A DNA stretch of 64,000 nucleotides from Hyposmocoma kahamanoa. Its lineage: Eukaryota; Arthropoda; Insecta; Lepidoptera; Cosmopterigidae. Positions 11,021 through 23,151 of the stretch are shown here, piece after piece (position 1 is the stretch's first letter; each line of letters begins with the position of its first letter). Both the position numbers and the translations under genes were made by a program. The stretch covers positions 16,579,401 through 16,643,400 of the forward strand of contig NW_020654810.1 of assembly GCF_003589595.1 (NCBI RefSeq). Reading direction: 5' to 3'. A model generated the notes under the pieces. That model searched no databases, was not told the origin of the DNA, and worked only from the letters and a program-made list of their open reading frames with translations.

Positions 11021-13030
11021 GAAGAGGATTCTCAGTAATTACTGCTACAAAATCGTTATTTTCCAGTGAAAAAAGTTTAGCAGGTAGCTATTTGACACAA
11101 GTAATATTTTGAATTGACATGTGACGAGTTAACATTGCCAGGTGAAAGTCGTCCGATTTTTCTTATATTTAATGCCATGAGATTCTGGTACACACACAAC
11201 CACCAACATTTGGTTTATACCTAGACTACTCAACATTTATGTTCTGTAAATTCCAATTATTTCAACACCGCAAACACAAACCTGTTCCGAATTTCAATGC
11301 ACACCAACTTTGCACCACGAAGATCATTGAATCAAACAACGACATTGAATATAGTCTTACATCTTGCACATAATACAGTGGCACCATTTCTCAAAATGGA
11401 CGGCTTTATTCAACGAGTTCCAAGTCCCTACCAGGTGAACGATAAGCGCAGTGAACTTGATGGAATTGCCGTCTTGGTTACTCCATCCATAGTTGTATTC
11501 CGATACAGTGGACCAAGATAACTTGAATAGCTATTGAACGTGAAATACTTGATACGTATATTTTAAGTCCTTTGTTTGATTCCACGTTTGAAGTACCTAT
11601 GAAAACCAAAACTCCAGATTTACTTAATTGAATCGATTTCTGCTTGAGTACGTTGAGTATGATATCGCACTGTCAATACAATAGTGTATTAACTCAATAA
11701 GTGTATTTTTTCAGAATCGCTGAAAAACTAATTACCGACTTCCAGCGAAATATTATTAAAATGTATGTATAGGATAAAATTTATTTATTACAGACATCTA
11801 AATAATTCCCTACTTGCCAAATAAAAGGAAAAAATAACTTAATATTTTTTATAAACTTATTTATTAAGACTGACTATCCAGAACTAGTTCGCAAAAAGTT
11901 TGTCTCATTTTGAGTTAAGTAGATTTATTTTAATTGTTTCTGACAATACTTTGACGAAGGTTTTATTGACGTGTAGAGAATCAAATATTACGTTCAGCAA
12001 TAGTATAATCTTGACTTTCACATATTTTGAGTTACAACACTATTGTAACAGCAGTGCGATATGTTCTTAAAGTACTAGAATATTTATAATAAAGTAGTAC
12101 TTATGTTGTCATCGTAGACACCTCAGGTTATCATTATAAATGGCCAGAAGTCTGTTAAGTGTACTTCATTTTTTATTACAATTTAACGTATCACTTAGTA
12201 ATGGAGTCCTTAAGTTTTAGTGTTTGTTTAATATTGGAAATTTAGTAAAAATTTAATATATATAATATTAAATAAAATTTTAATATGAAGTTTATTGAAT
12301 ATAGCAATGTTTTACTAGTATGATATTCAATTTATTTTTGTCAAATTACTCCACTAGTTTGTTATAATTATTAATACAAAGATCATAACTTTTTACTAAA
12401 TTAAATTTCAAAACAAAATATTTCTGCTTAGTAAAACATTCCCTTCCTACAAACTAACAATCAACATAACCAAGAGTAGCAATTAAGTAAGGATTGATGG
12501 GATTGACTATAGCTATTTGCATTCACACATTTATTTTCAAAATAATTCGGCCTGTTGTGTCGGCCACATACACAAAAAAAAAGCGATGACGGTGTTAAAT
12601 TCCCCTATATATTATGTACATTTCTGACGAACGTGGACCGGACAACTGAAAGGTTAAACTAATCTGGGGATCCTATTTTCTCTGGAAATCATAGATATTT
12701 GTTTTATACGAGATAACGCAACGTCGAAGTTGAATTTTTGTAGCGGCAGTTTTTGAACCAAATTGCTTGGCGAACCACTTTGACTGTATTTTTGTAAAAT
12801 TTGCAAAACTAAAATTATAATGTTATATAATGGTACGTGTAGTTGAAATTTATGGAATGGAATTTATGTAATTTCTCATTATTAATTATTATATTAATTT
12901 ATTGGAATTTTTCAACGTAATTTAGCAATAACGTTCTAGTACAGAATTTAAAGCGTGACTTTTCAGTAAATATTTATCGCTTATAATACTTACAGGCAAC
13001 ATCGTTAACCGTAATCATTATCATAAATTA
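11021..13030. other. Mostly unassigned; S3 tail inside
   Basis: About 12285-12388 carries an S3 tail on the minus strand (ATTACTCCACTAGTTTGTTA). A 74-codon frame at 11297-11521 is unrecognised. Elsewhere it is AT-rich single-copy-looking DNA. Confidence 0.5.
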
Positions 13031-13319
13031 AGTAGAAATAGAGCTCCTTGGCATACTGGCATAATATGGGCGTTACTGTGTTCCGGTTTTGAAGGGTAAG
13101 GGTGCTGGTGAAACCACATCCATATGGGACTTGTCGACTTATGAATATGTCTCAGGATGACAAGCGCAGTGGTAATATCGTGATATCCCTCAGATAATTG
13201 CAATTTAAAGCTCTGAATAGTACTGCAACTGCTATGACTGTCCATTCCATCCCTGTGGATATCGCTTAACACCAGACAAATTACTTGTTCGTTTCGTCAC
13301 TTGGTATTATAAAAAAAAT
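13031..13319 (+). mobile_element. S4 SINE-like repeat
   Basis: It has the 5' AGAGCTCCTTG block, the 'TTTTGAAGGGTAAGGGTGCT' segment and the 3' end GGTATTATAAAAAAAATA. It faces the next S4 copy (13455-13775) tail to tail. Confidence 0.85.
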
Positions 13320-13454
13320 AAAAACAAATATTAAATTGTTTCGTGTAATAGTCTACCTGTGAATATATCTTCAACGAAACTTAGCTCTAAGGCGCTATGT
13401 CCAGCAGAAAATATTGTAACTACATATTATACGACAGTGCACATCAAAGCGTTT

Positions 13455-13775
13455 TATTTTTTATAAAATCAAATGACGGGACGAACAAGTCGTGCGCCTG
13501 ATGGTACACACGCGATGGTACACACTACACGCCTGATCACAACAGTTGCAGTGCCACTCAGAGCTTTAAATCGCAAAGATTAGAGGGGCACTGCCACTGC
13601 GCCCGTCACCCTGAGACAAGTTGACGATGTTGTTGTTTCAGTAGCACCATTACGCTACTAAACCGGAACGTAGTATGTACTCACATCAATGCTAACATTA
13701 CTGCTTGGCGGCAAAAATAGGCAAGGTGGCAGTACCTCCCTGGACGAACTCTTTCACAAGAAGCTCCACTGCTGG
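13455..13775 (-). mobile_element. S4 SINE-like repeat
   Basis: A nearly full S4 copy on the minus strand, ending AGAAGCTCCACTGCTGG on the plus strand. It has a local duplication (GATGGTACACACGCGATGGT) near 13500-13523. Confidence 0.85.
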
Positions 13776-13904
13776 TAAAACGTCAGATCTTATAAACAGG
13801 ATCGTATGTAATATCATGTAAATGTCACTAACTGATTTTAACCTGTCACGCGTCCTTGAAACACTGTCTCCCTAATGGTTTTCTTTTTGTTTATACATTA
13901 ACAT

Positions 13905-14135
13905 TTAATATGAAGTATATTGAATATTACAATGGTTTACTACCATGATATTCAATTATTTTTTGTGAAATTACTCCACTAGCTTGTTATAATTATAAAT
14001 ACAAAAGTCGAACACTAATAAAAATTCCATCGATCCACCTGAATTCAAAACAGCGTCATCAGCATACCGGACCGACGCTCTCCCAACTTAGCTACGGTAC
14101 TGGTGCAAAGCCAGCCTGATCGGAGGAATTTTTCT
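13905..14135 (-). mobile_element. S3 SINE
   Basis: The tail (13915-13990, with CTCCACTAGCTTGTTATAAT), body and tRNA-like module (ACGCTCTCCCAACTTAGCTACGG on the plus strand, in which the A box reads antisense) are recognisable. Confidence 0.75.
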
Positions 14136-14261
14136 TAATATTCGATATTGTATGAATTTTTTTCTAAATGGTGGATGAAAACTGTAGCGCGTTAGAGACA
14201 CCGTGTGGCTCTAAAACGCTAGAGCACCATAATCGTTAGAGACATCACACACAATCCATAT

Positions 14262-14412
14262 TATCCCATTGATGGGCTCGGGTCTCCTCGACGGGAGAAG
14301 CTTTAGGTCATTACCAGCACGCCGGGCCTATGCTTCGCTCGTTTTGCAATTGATGTGAACCTTCTTCGACATTCATCACGAAATGTTCTTTTAGCGAGAA
14401 ATATTGCTTACT
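14262..14412 (-). mobile_element. S5 SINE fragment
   Basis: CGGGTCTCCTCGACGGGAGA and GTGAACCTTCTTCGACATTC match the S5 body. Both ends are missing. Confidence 0.6.
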
Positions 14413-14524
14413 AAACATTTACAAACGTACGTTATTTAAATGTTCAATTAAAAGTAAAGAAACACCAAGACTAATAAGACTATATTTATAATCTAACTGC
14501 CACATATGACGCATATTACTTGGT

Positions 14525-14745
14525 TAGGTTTTTAACCGATTTGGATAATTTTTTGTTTGTTGGAAAGAGGATACCTCAGAAGTGGTCTCATTAAAATTCG
14601 AAGAAAATATTCCACCTCGACATGGGGCAAATTAGAGAATGAAACCTTATTGAATTTCACCCACTTCCCGTTATGGATTTCAATGAAATTTGGCAAATAG
14701 ATGTAATTCCACTAAAATTTGTTATCGGTTTTTTTTTTTGAAGTT
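14525..14745 (-). mobile_element. S6 repeat, diverged
   Basis: In reverse orientation it shows the terminus (TTTTTAACCGATTTGG), the 'GGAAAGAGGATACCTCAGAA' segment and the other end near 14700-14745. It is older than the copies at 27475 and 63425. Confidence 0.6.
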
Positions 14746-15179
14746 ATAATTATGATTTCATTTATTTTGTCACTTGTATTCTGAAGACCGAGCAATAAAC
14801 ATGTAGAGACGTGTTTCTTGCTCGGCCATCCATAAAAATATGATATCTCACTAGGCTACCACCATTAATTAATGAAACAATCACGTTCAATATTCATTTT
14901 ACAATTTTTTTGTAAAACGACTCCATTAGTTGGTAACCTATCACAAACTCGAAAATTTTTTTGTCCGAAATAACATTTGTCCGAATTTCCATTACACCGA
15001 AAACCGAATTATAATAAAACAGTTGTTCTTTCCGGATATGTTGAATGTTTATCGCAAAGACACAATTAGGTTCGGTTAGGTTAGGTTAAATTAGTTTTAA
15101 AAGAAAAAACATTTACCTCTCAAAATTACTTTCGAAGTAATGAAATTTCGACCAAACGCTATTTCTGGAAAATGTCATT

Positions 15180-15375
15180 TCGGACTACTGATATGTAACC
15201 CCATTAGTTTGTTATAATTATTTATTGGTACAATGATCGAATACAAAGAAAAATTCCTTCGATCTGACAGGATTCGAACCTGTCATACCAGGGCGACTTT
15301 ATATGTATTCAATCTTTGTATTAGTAATTATAACAAACTAGTGGAGTAATTTCATAAAAAACTAAATATTAGGGT
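15180..15375. mobile_element. Two S3 fragments in inverted orientation
   Basis: A minus-strand S3 piece (15185-15300, with antisense B box GGATTCGAACCTGTC) abuts a plus-strand tail (15302-15375, AATTATAACAAACTAGTGGA). Together they form an imperfect palindrome. Confidence 0.7.
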
Positions 15376-15839
15376 AATAAAAGTTTATAATATTATTAAT
15401 AATTACATCAGTATTACTATTCTGTATTGGCCTCCTTCAACTTCAATAATTTCGAAATGTTGATTCTCCTACATGAAAGATTCCCCACGATATTTTCTCA
15501 CACCTCAACCATACTATGTTAACTAATTCAACAGTAATATTACAAGTATTCGCAATATTACTGTTACTAATTCAACAATTCCACTAAATAGGAGGTGTGC
15601 TCCGTCATCAATCACGGTCAAGATCGAAGTTGACTTATAAACAGTTAATTATATTAGCTAAGCACACTAATGCTGCTATTATCAGACTTATGGTGTAGAA
15701 ACGTGTAGAAAATTATGAAAATGGAATATGAAACATCATTATACGTAATATTATACAACTAAACTCAAGTATTATATGAAAAATGTCGTTATATTTTGGC
15801 ATGTATTGATAGTTCAGTCAACTGAAAGCATTGAATACC
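15376..15839. other. AT-rich stretch, nothing recognised
   Basis: The segment CAATATTACTGTTACTAATTCAAC recurs locally in short form. Otherwise no feature is seen. Confidence 0.45.
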
Positions 15840-15863
15840 ATGTCTCCTTCTGCATCGTATTCT

Positions 15864-16274
15864 TCATTGTTTGTAACTCATATCCCCGAAAGGTGTTCGA
15901 GGTTTTTTACGGACGATTTCTTTCCATCTAGTTCTGTTTTCGGCTTCTCTCACGGCAGTTATTATAGGGAGAGCAGAGAGGGTGGTCACTTGACCACTCC
16001 ATCGGCTAAGTGATCGACCGCGAAGTCTTTTTTCTTCCACCTTACCCACCACAACCACTTTGTCAAGGTTGCCTGGTTCTCGATAAACAATATGACCAAA
16101 ATATTTCAGAATTCTCTGGTACCTTATTGTGGAAAGTTTATCGTAGTTGTGATCATGTTCTGATATTGAGCTGCGTAAGTATAGATTGGTTTGTTCCTCT
16201 AGCAGTGCATGGTATGCAGAGTATTCTTCTTCACCACCACATCCAATCATCACCAACCACCACAAACCATCCAC
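15864..16274 (-). pseudogene. LINE ORF2 C-terminal fragment, 136-codon open frame
   Basis: The frame contains 'ILKYFGHIVYREPGNLDKVV', then VVGKVEEKRLRGRSLSRWS and AVREAENRTRWKEIV. This block order (FGHI, GKVEGKR.RGRSPTRW, AVR.AENR..W) is typical of the end of a non-LTR retrotransposon reverse-transcriptase ORF widespread in insects, RTE-like by inference. Nothing upstream of this tail survives: the first 30 or so residues (rich in W and G) do not look like retrotransposon protein. The frame is still open, which suggests a fairly recent 5'-truncated insertion. It is unlikely to encode a functional protein. Confidence 0.75.
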
Positions 16275-16279
16275 AATTC

Positions 16280-16735
16280 TAAGCTATGTAGAAAAAAAAC
16301 ACCAATGTCCAGATTAATCACGATTTGGTAACATTGGAGACTGTTCTGCTGCGTGGATGCGCGTTAGTTTGCTCATAGCAGCTTGGTCATTTGTGGCCTT
16401 CTCTCACTCTCTCATTCAATTCTTTCAAATGACGTGATAATGAGTAATTTAATGGGTGCGCTAATTAATATTAACACTTTTTGAGCATTATTTTGCTACA
16501 GTCATGATAATAGTGAAGGCCGGCTTTTTATTAAATTAATAAATGACATTCTTTATTTCGTATTAAAAAATCCAATCGTGAAAATTTACATTGAAAGCGG
16601 TTTCTCACGGTCCGTGATTTTATCGATCACCTCTCATGAGCTCGCACCGGTGCACCAAGAGAAGATACACGTCTGTGGTAGCTCGGACGCGTACGTAGCG
16701 GTGCATGGATCAAAGCATAGTGAAAAATGGACGGG
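16280..16735. other. Unassigned, GC-richer from 16575
   Basis: About 16600-16735 is GC-richer (for example TCGGACGCGTACGTAGCGGT) and covered by a 65-codon plus frame (16578-16775) that runs into the hairpin. No domain was recognised. Confidence 0.4.
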
Positions 16736-16807
16736 ATCATTGTGCGTGATGGGTTGCCATTCTGTAAATGGTTAATTACAGAATGGCAACCCATCACGCA
16801 CAATGAT
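16736..16807. repeat. Perfect 32-bp inverted repeat, 8-nt loop
   Basis: The left arm 16736-16767 (ATCATTGTGCGTGATGGGTT onward) and right arm 16776-16807 are exact reverse complements around the loop ATGGTTAA. It lies 10 bp upstream of an S1 SINE. Lack of any mismatch among decayed repeats implies a recent origin or conversion. Confidence 0.97.
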
Positions 16808-16816
16808 AATAAATAA

Positions 16817-17032
16817 CTGCCTCCGTGGCCGAACGGTTACCACGCCGGACTGCCACGCAGAGGTCCTAGGTTCGATTCCCGGACCAGGAGAAATAGTTAT
16901 ATAGCCTACAATTATTTCTCTCGTGAGTTTTGGTGTAATTTGTGGTTGTCTATGTGTGTGTCCATGGCACCCGCGACACAGGGTTTCCCTAGTGCGGGGC
17001 TATGTTGAGTGTGTGCGTTATTTGTTATTTAA
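16817..17032 (+). mobile_element. S1 SINE, full length
   Basis: The tRNA-like head carries an A box (TGGCCGAACGG) and a B box (GGTTCGATTCC) in correct spacing. The body follows (TTTCTCTCGTGAGTTTTGGT; CAGGGTTTCCCTAGTGCGGG) and ends GTGTGTGCGTTATT. The head cannot fold a proper acceptor stem, so this is a SINE, not a tRNA gene. Confidence 0.9.
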
Positions 17033-17583
17033 TTGTTAATATCAAATGAGCGGTCTCGACGGTGTGGTTATCGGTGGTCCTCACTCGTGTGAGGAAATCT
17101 GTGAAATCACAAATAAAGATTTAAACGAATAAACTTATGCCACATATTACGAGGAGTGATAATTTAATGAATCTTATATCAGAAACAAACAAAATACTTT
17201 ATTTCCTGTACTAAATTGTCTACCTCCGCCACCTAATACAGAAATATGAGATCTACCTATGTAAATTAATTCTAAATGGAAATAAGATTTTATGAACATA
17301 TGTTATTAAGCAAACTAACTAACGTTATTAATAGCTATTTACGTAAACAAACAAACATGACCTGTATGGCCTGTAGGTAAACGCTCGTTTTGACTAATGA
17401 CCTGTGTAAGGGCACTATCAACAGATGACAAGCAATTAATTCAATTAATGGCTAGAGCCGCTGGCTCAGTGAATCCTTGACGATAGGGTCCAGTTTAGAC
17501 GGCCAATAATTAAGGATTGTGACATACTATACTAATAGGTACGATACATAAGCATATTGTTCTTATGAACAAGAACTTTCAAA
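17033..17583. other. AT-rich stretch, nothing recognised
   Basis: No repeat or coding signal was identified. Confidence 0.5.
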
Positions 17584-17911
17584 TCGATACCTCCAATGAA
17601 CACTACGCCAACATTATTTTTTGGTCATTTTCTGTTATTTTTGTAAATAGCTACTTGGTACTTGGTACTTGGTGCAACGGGCTGGTATCCGCAACTCGAC
17701 GACAAAGCGCCTATTTTGCGTGTGGTGGGTGCAGGGTCCTACTCGTGCTAGCCAAGCTCCTCCAGGAATCTCAGCAGCCTCCTTGTAAATAGTTATATTT
17801 ATTTACTCATATTATGCTCCCCGATTTTTTTGTGAAAAAAATAAAGAAACAAAAAACGAAAATCGAACAGGTCCAAAATTAACTTGGCGTAGTGTTCAAT
17901 GGAGGTATCGA
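17584..17911. mobile_element. Non-autonomous DNA transposon with 28-bp TIRs
   Basis: The left end 17584-17611 (TCGATACCTCCAATGAACAC ...) and right end 17884-17911 are inverted with one mismatch. The 328-bp interior has no transposase frame. A related right half with the same terminus lies at 52183-52335. Target duplication is unclear, so the superfamily is not assigned. Confidence 0.8.
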
Positions 17912-18870
17912 AATAGAGATTCCTTTACAAGATATTCCACTTCTTGCACCCCCCTTTCCAACTTTCATTTCTATCCTAAGGTTGCCTGGAAGAAATTGCT
18001 ACTTAACAATATAAGTTATACATTAGCTTATTTTGTGATACTTAAATTACTATTCTGTGTCGTCATTGTAACTTTTAATGTGCAATGCAAAATATATCAT
18101 TCGTTCATTCGTTCATAGAGAAAAACTTGTAAACCCCGACTGGCAGATGAATTGGCCAACGAAGTTGCAATTCATGGGAACACAATATTATTTGTATTTT
18201 AATCTCTTCTATCGTTGTTAATAAGAAAAGGACGGAAGGTTTTATTTAAGTTTCAAGCTATCAAATAAATCCACGTCCTATAATTTGAAGTCATGTATCT
18301 AAATTTTTCAATTTTTTAAATGATTCGACTTAGTCTCGAATCAACAGCGTTCTTTTCACAAGAAGCCGATATGCACTAACACATGTATTTGTTAAATTTA
18401 GACAGCTCCAAACTAAAATTAAATCGCTTAACAGTTTCTTATCGATAATGAAAGAAACCTGATGCACGTGCTATAATAAATCTAGTTTGCATTCGCACAA
18501 ATTAGCACCACTCACAGTGAGTGTGTTGCTGGACATTTCCATGATTAATTTCGGAGTGGTTTGCTAGACAACGCTGTGGGTTCAATTTGTGAATAGAACT
18601 ACCCCTCTGCACCCGGTTGTGACCTAAAGACTTAGCATTAGCAAAAAGACAAAAGATCAATCTTCCTTAATTTATTTAATACTACCTATAAATTTATTTT
18701 CCAAAATGACATTCAACGTAATATATCTACAGACGCGAGCAGGACTTTCGAACAACCTAACAATATGTTACCAGCACCATAGCTAATTACTCCTGCTGAA
18801 ACTTCAGTTTCATGAAGAATCATTAACTTTAATCTATCTTAAGTTATTAGACTCATAACGTAACCAATAA
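17912..18870. other. Mostly unassigned; possible RNase H scrap
   Basis: At about 18140-18180 the plus strand reads LADELANEVAIHG, reminiscent of the C-terminal 'ADELA' motif of retroelement RNase H. It is only about 13 residues, so this is weak. The remainder is AT-rich and unassigned. Confidence 0.35.
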
Positions 18871-19102
18871 CTGCCTTCGTGGCCGAACTGTTACCATGCT
18901 GGACAGCCACGCAGAGGTCGCAGGTTGGATTCCCGGGCCGGCAGTTATATTTTTTATTATTTGTATGGCGTATATTTATTTCTCTCGTGAGTTTGGATGT
19001 AATTTGTGATTGTGTATGTATGTGTCCATTGCACCCGCGATACAGAGTTTTCCTAGAGCAGGGCTGTGAGTGTGTGCGTTGGTATTATTATTATTATTAG
19101 AT
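18871..19102 (+). mobile_element. S1 SINE with (ATT)n tail
   Basis: The A box (TGGCCGAACTG), a mutated B box (GGTTGGATTCC), the typical body and a 3' end GTGTGTGCGTTGGTATTATT followed by ATT repeats are present. Confidence 0.88.
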
Positions 19103-19546
19103 ATACATTATAAAATACAATGATGTTATTCATATAATAACTTGACGGTACTTGTATAATATCCTGTATATTGATGTTTTGTAATTCCAATTTCACAATA
19201 ACTACGCGTTTCTACACCATAAATCATATAACAGTGTGCTTACCTAATAGGAGCTTTTAAAAATATATATTAGATAATGACTTCATACTAGTAAAAGAGG
19301 TAGAAAATCAATGCCTGTAAAAAGCTTGTAAACATACCTACTCTTCTGAAGAATTTAATAATCAAATATCTTTTTGATTTTAATGTACTAGGCAACGCGA
19401 AGCACATACTTATTGAGATACTGATGACTTTGGGCTGATTCTACCCATCAATATTCTCAGTATACCTAACTCACGCTGCCTTAAATATGCCTGATTTTTA
19501 CACTCTGCACATATATAGAGGAACGCTGAAAAATGATTGAATTATG
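19103..19546. other. AT-rich stretch, nothing recognised
   Basis: No repeat or coding signal was identified. Confidence 0.45.
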
Positions 19547-20005
19547 TTAAGAGGGAGCAGAGGAAAAATTCCTAATCTTCGATTTGATTTTAGAGGGGTA
19601 TATTCACTTTAAAGTTAAAAATAAAATATTGTATGAGTAACTACACGATATATTCAAGCAGAGACATTAATCAAAAACATAAAATAATAAAGTTTCCTCG
19701 ATAGATAAAAATCACGAAATGACCTCTAATTTTCACATTTTTTCGATTTATCCTCGAAATGCTACAGGTTATTAGGACAAAAATTAGATAATTAATTATA
19801 TTTATGCATGATCGACAACTGTCACTACGGATTTTTTTTTAATCCCTTTAGTTTTAGAGTTATTACGCTAAAACGAATTTGGTACTTTTAAAGCGCAAAA
19901 TTCAACATCTCCTGTCGCATGACACGCGAACTTCAGGCATATATATTTGTTTCACAAATTTGGGCGGAGCCAACGTCAAAACTTTTTTGGCATCCTCCCT
20001 CTTAA
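19547..20005. mobile_element. Candidate TTAA-flanked DNA element
   Basis: TTAA at 19547-19550 and 20002-20005 flank inverted ends. GAGGGAGCAGAGGAAAAA on the left matches GAGGGAGGATGCCAAAAA (reverse complement of the right end) at 14 of 18 positions. TTAA duplication is the hallmark of piggyBac-superfamily insertion. The 451-bp interior lacks a transposase frame. The piggyBac assignment is inference. Confidence 0.6.
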
Positions 20006-20418
20006 TAACGTCCATAAGAATAACTGGTCACATATACCCGAAGGTTCAATCAAAAACAAAAGACGATTGATGTCATTCTTTTTTTCAAATTAAACGTTCT
20101 GGTACATATCATATCACATAATACAACCTTTTTTGACCTCCTTCTAAATTATATACACCGAATAAAAAGTAAAAAAAAAAATAAACGAATTCGTAGATAT
20201 TCGTAGATGTGTAGTATGTAGGGAGTAGTAAGTAGAACCAAAAAGTATGTAGGGGAGTACATTTTTTTCGCGATTTACAAGGGGTCCTATTAGTTATAAT
20301 TTTCCTATTAACGGATTGAAAAAGCCCGAAATAAAAATATCATCGATGAGTTCAATTGCCCATAGACAAAGTTCCAAAACCCTGAAATCACTGTCCGAAG
20401 AAGAAAGTCAATAGTTTG

Positions 20419-20462
20419 AAATTTTCCAAATAGACAATTTAAAATTTGTCTATTTGAAAAAT
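20419..20462. repeat. Short hairpin, about 20-bp arms
   Basis: AAATTTTCCAAATAGACAA pairs with TTTGTCTATTTGAAAAATTT across a few bases. It is AT-rich and possibly fortuitous. Confidence 0.6.
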
Positions 20463-20878
20463 TTATATTTGAAAACTTTAATAGAAGTCAAAACGGAAAC
20501 TGAAAGTTGGAAAACATCGCTTAACTATTAATTAATTAGCCGTTTGATAGATTGTTTTATAGCGGTTTAATAAGTGTTATTTAACTCTGTCTCAATTTAT
20601 TGGTGTTTTAGAGCCGTGAGAGATGACCAATTACTAGTTTTACTTCAATATGACTAATAAAGTCTTTGTGTCTATGAACTCGAAGAAAATAAATTTGTAC
20701 ATTGTAAATCGAATCGACTATTAATGGCCCTCAAAGCCTCTTGTAAATAATGAAATTTTATTACTAACGATTTCAAGGATCAAAATAAAAATAAGTGATA
20801 TAGGTAGCATTTCTGTTACTTATTGACACAACGCTGCAATCATGAATAATATTCCCTATACTATTTGTGCGAGAGAAA
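20463..20878. other. AT-rich stretch, nothing recognised
   Basis: No repeat or coding signal was identified. Confidence 0.45.
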
Positions 20879-21018
20879 CGGAATCCACTCTGGCGCACTT
20901 CCCAGAACACCTAGACCGGAACTAATTTATAAAAGTTCATTTCCCAAATTGGACCTACCGGGAATCGAACCTCCGCATCCAGCGCCCACAATGTAAACCG
21001 TTAGGCTACCGAGGTCGT
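20879..21018 (-). mobile_element. S2 SINE
   Basis: On the minus strand it has an A box (TAGCCTAACGG), GGCGCTGGATGCGGAGG, a B box (GGTTCGATTCC) and the body ending in GGGAAGTGCGCC. This is one of the best-kept S2 copies. Confidence 0.88.
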
Positions 21019-22865
21019 CTTAAATAAATAAAGGTTTTACATAAAGATTTAAGAGTCAGATTTATAGACGGAAATAAAAAAATAGTTTTATCTCCAAAGT
21101 GTAACGTGAAAAAAAATTCAAATTAATTTCAAATAATGTACATTTGTTAATCACTTTTGCTTGTGTACAAACAAAGTATAGTTTTACACTCGCTGATAGC
21201 AGATGAGCAATAAAGTTATGGGTGCAATGGGCATTGTCAACATAGTTCCCACAGGCGTATTGTTTAAAACGCGGCCGAGTCTACCTAAGGGTGGACAATA
21301 TTCGTACTGTCAACCGCAATTAGTATTTGTACATAGGCCCTGCCGGAGGAATCTCATTGAGCGAAAATGCAAACAATTCTGTTTTGCTTATGAGATGAAT
21401 GTGTTTATAGTACTCTGTCCATTTACCCTGAAATTAAACAAAACAAGGGGGCTTACCGCAACCTCTTTACTTTAACCTTACATTTTCTGTTCGTACCATA
21501 ACGCGCTTAAAGTAAGCTTATTATAATGTTAAAACTATGACGTTTTATTGGCAGCTTTGTGACTATTCATTCACTCAGTTCGTACTATGACGCGACTTTA
21601 ATATTAAAGTAACATTGCCTTCTTCTTTATTTTTATTTTCATTCTTATGTCAAATTTAGCAATCTTAAAATAGTTACACAGATGCAATGGAGACCAAAAT
21701 ATTTTCGAATTTATTGTCTAAATATTGATTTGTAATTATTAAATGTTAAGTTGAACTTATTTATTTACATATATCTCTTCAATATTTTGTTTATTTTTTT
21801 ATTGAATAGTACATAGGAATAATTTCTGGTTAAATAAATATACACTATGTTTATTTCGTAAAATTATGACAGCGACGTCTATGGCGACATGGGCGTCACT
21901 AACAGTCAACACTAGACTATAATTCCTTATAATTCCGAATCACAACGTGACAATCAAGACTCAGCTCGCTTTATTTATTTTTCTTCATGAAAATGCGGAA
22001 AAATAATTGAAAACAACGTAATTTTATTAGATTACATTATTACACACTTTTCTTTTTTTGGCAGTTATAATTCTCTGAATGTAAATAATATTAAGTACTT
22101 TAACACTACGATAGGACGATTCGGAACATCATAAAAGAAAGAGATGGCATTATAAAGTTCACATAGTGTTATTTCTTTCCTATTTATAGTAAGGAATAGA
22201 AAATATTGGTTCAGTCCCTTTAGCAATAATACATTACTTGGTTAATAAGTTTGTCATGATACGAATATGAATAATATTATAATGAGCTTACTATAAGCTC
22301 ACATTGAAGTAAGATTGTTTTTTGAAAGGTTTTGGTAGGCCCCAAGATGATAGAGAGGACACGTAGTTCTTCTATTGAATTACGTACGGGAAGTATAGAC
22401 TTACCCACTCATCCGAATAGAAAAACCACTCGGCACGCTTTAAGGAATAAAACAGGGAGGCACTTTTAACCTAATTTCCATTTTCTTAACAACTAAATTT
22501 AGTTGAGCATAACAAAATAAGTTATAAACCTACAATCTGCGATTCAAATCAAGTTTATTATCCGCTCGGTAACAAACCGTGTGTAGTCCAAGTTTTCCAG
22601 GCGGTGTCACACCTGCCGACTTTCCCACAAATTGTAACCATCTCGAACTCCGAGTCTCCGGCAACTTGGCCTTCTCATAATTAATTCTTTATTCGAAACA
22701 AGTTGGACTTGGACAGCGCCTCGTAAGCACTTAAATAGTCCAAATTGTGCTTTGGACGCGCCCATTTCTAATTAGTCCAAAGAAGTGCCTTTTAATTTTT
22801 AATGAACGCATTTCAAAGTTGAGAAAGTTGTTGAGGACTTTAATGAATTGTACAGTGCTTTCTGA
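21019..22865. other. Unassigned single-copy-looking DNA
   Basis: A 90-codon frame (21203-21475) is unrecognised. Two GC-richer islands (about 21240-21370 and 22540-22760) stand out from AT-rich surroundings. Both are free of the window's repeat families and without coding signs. Confidence 0.4.
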
Positions 22866-23040
22866 TTTAGCAAAATATTTGTACATTTTACTAAATCAGA
22901 TTTTTCTGTTCTTAATAATGGTACTTTTTTATTTAAGGTACCGGTGGGATTTGGTGAGTTGTTTAATGTGATAATTTAGCAATTTAGTGCATGCAACCAC
23001 AAAGTTTTTAAAATTAAATTATTAAACACGGAAATCTAAG
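22866..23040. repeat. Left arm of composite inverted duplication, unique part
   Basis: 'TGCATGCAACCACAAAGTTT' with flanking sequence matches the reverse complement of 27291-27445 across about 170 bp, with short indels. Confidence 0.8.
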
Positions 23041-23150
23041 TCGAAAATGAAACTATTTTTTCAGATCTAAATCGCGTTTTTCAAACCAACGTTTCGGACT
23101 CTTTACAGGGCACATTGTCATGGTTAACTGATGTACATCCGAAAAATAGT
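23041..23150 (-). mobile_element. PLE pseudo-LTR fragment
   Basis: GAAACTATTTTTTCAGATCT followed by CAAACCAACGTTTCGGACTC and a decayed remainder matches the PLE pseudo-LTR. The inverted partner is at 27186-27290. Confidence 0.7.
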
Positions 23151-23151
23151 A

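Noticed and set aside
16817..16890. tRNA gene
   Set aside because: A and B boxes are good, but there is no matching acceptor stem. The same head recurs in at least eight copies attached to one body, so it is a SINE. The same reasoning removed all S2, S3 and S5 heads.
18140..18180. Retroelement RNase H domain
   Set aside because: Only about 13 residues (LADELANEVAIHG) resemble the motif; too short to call as a separate feature.
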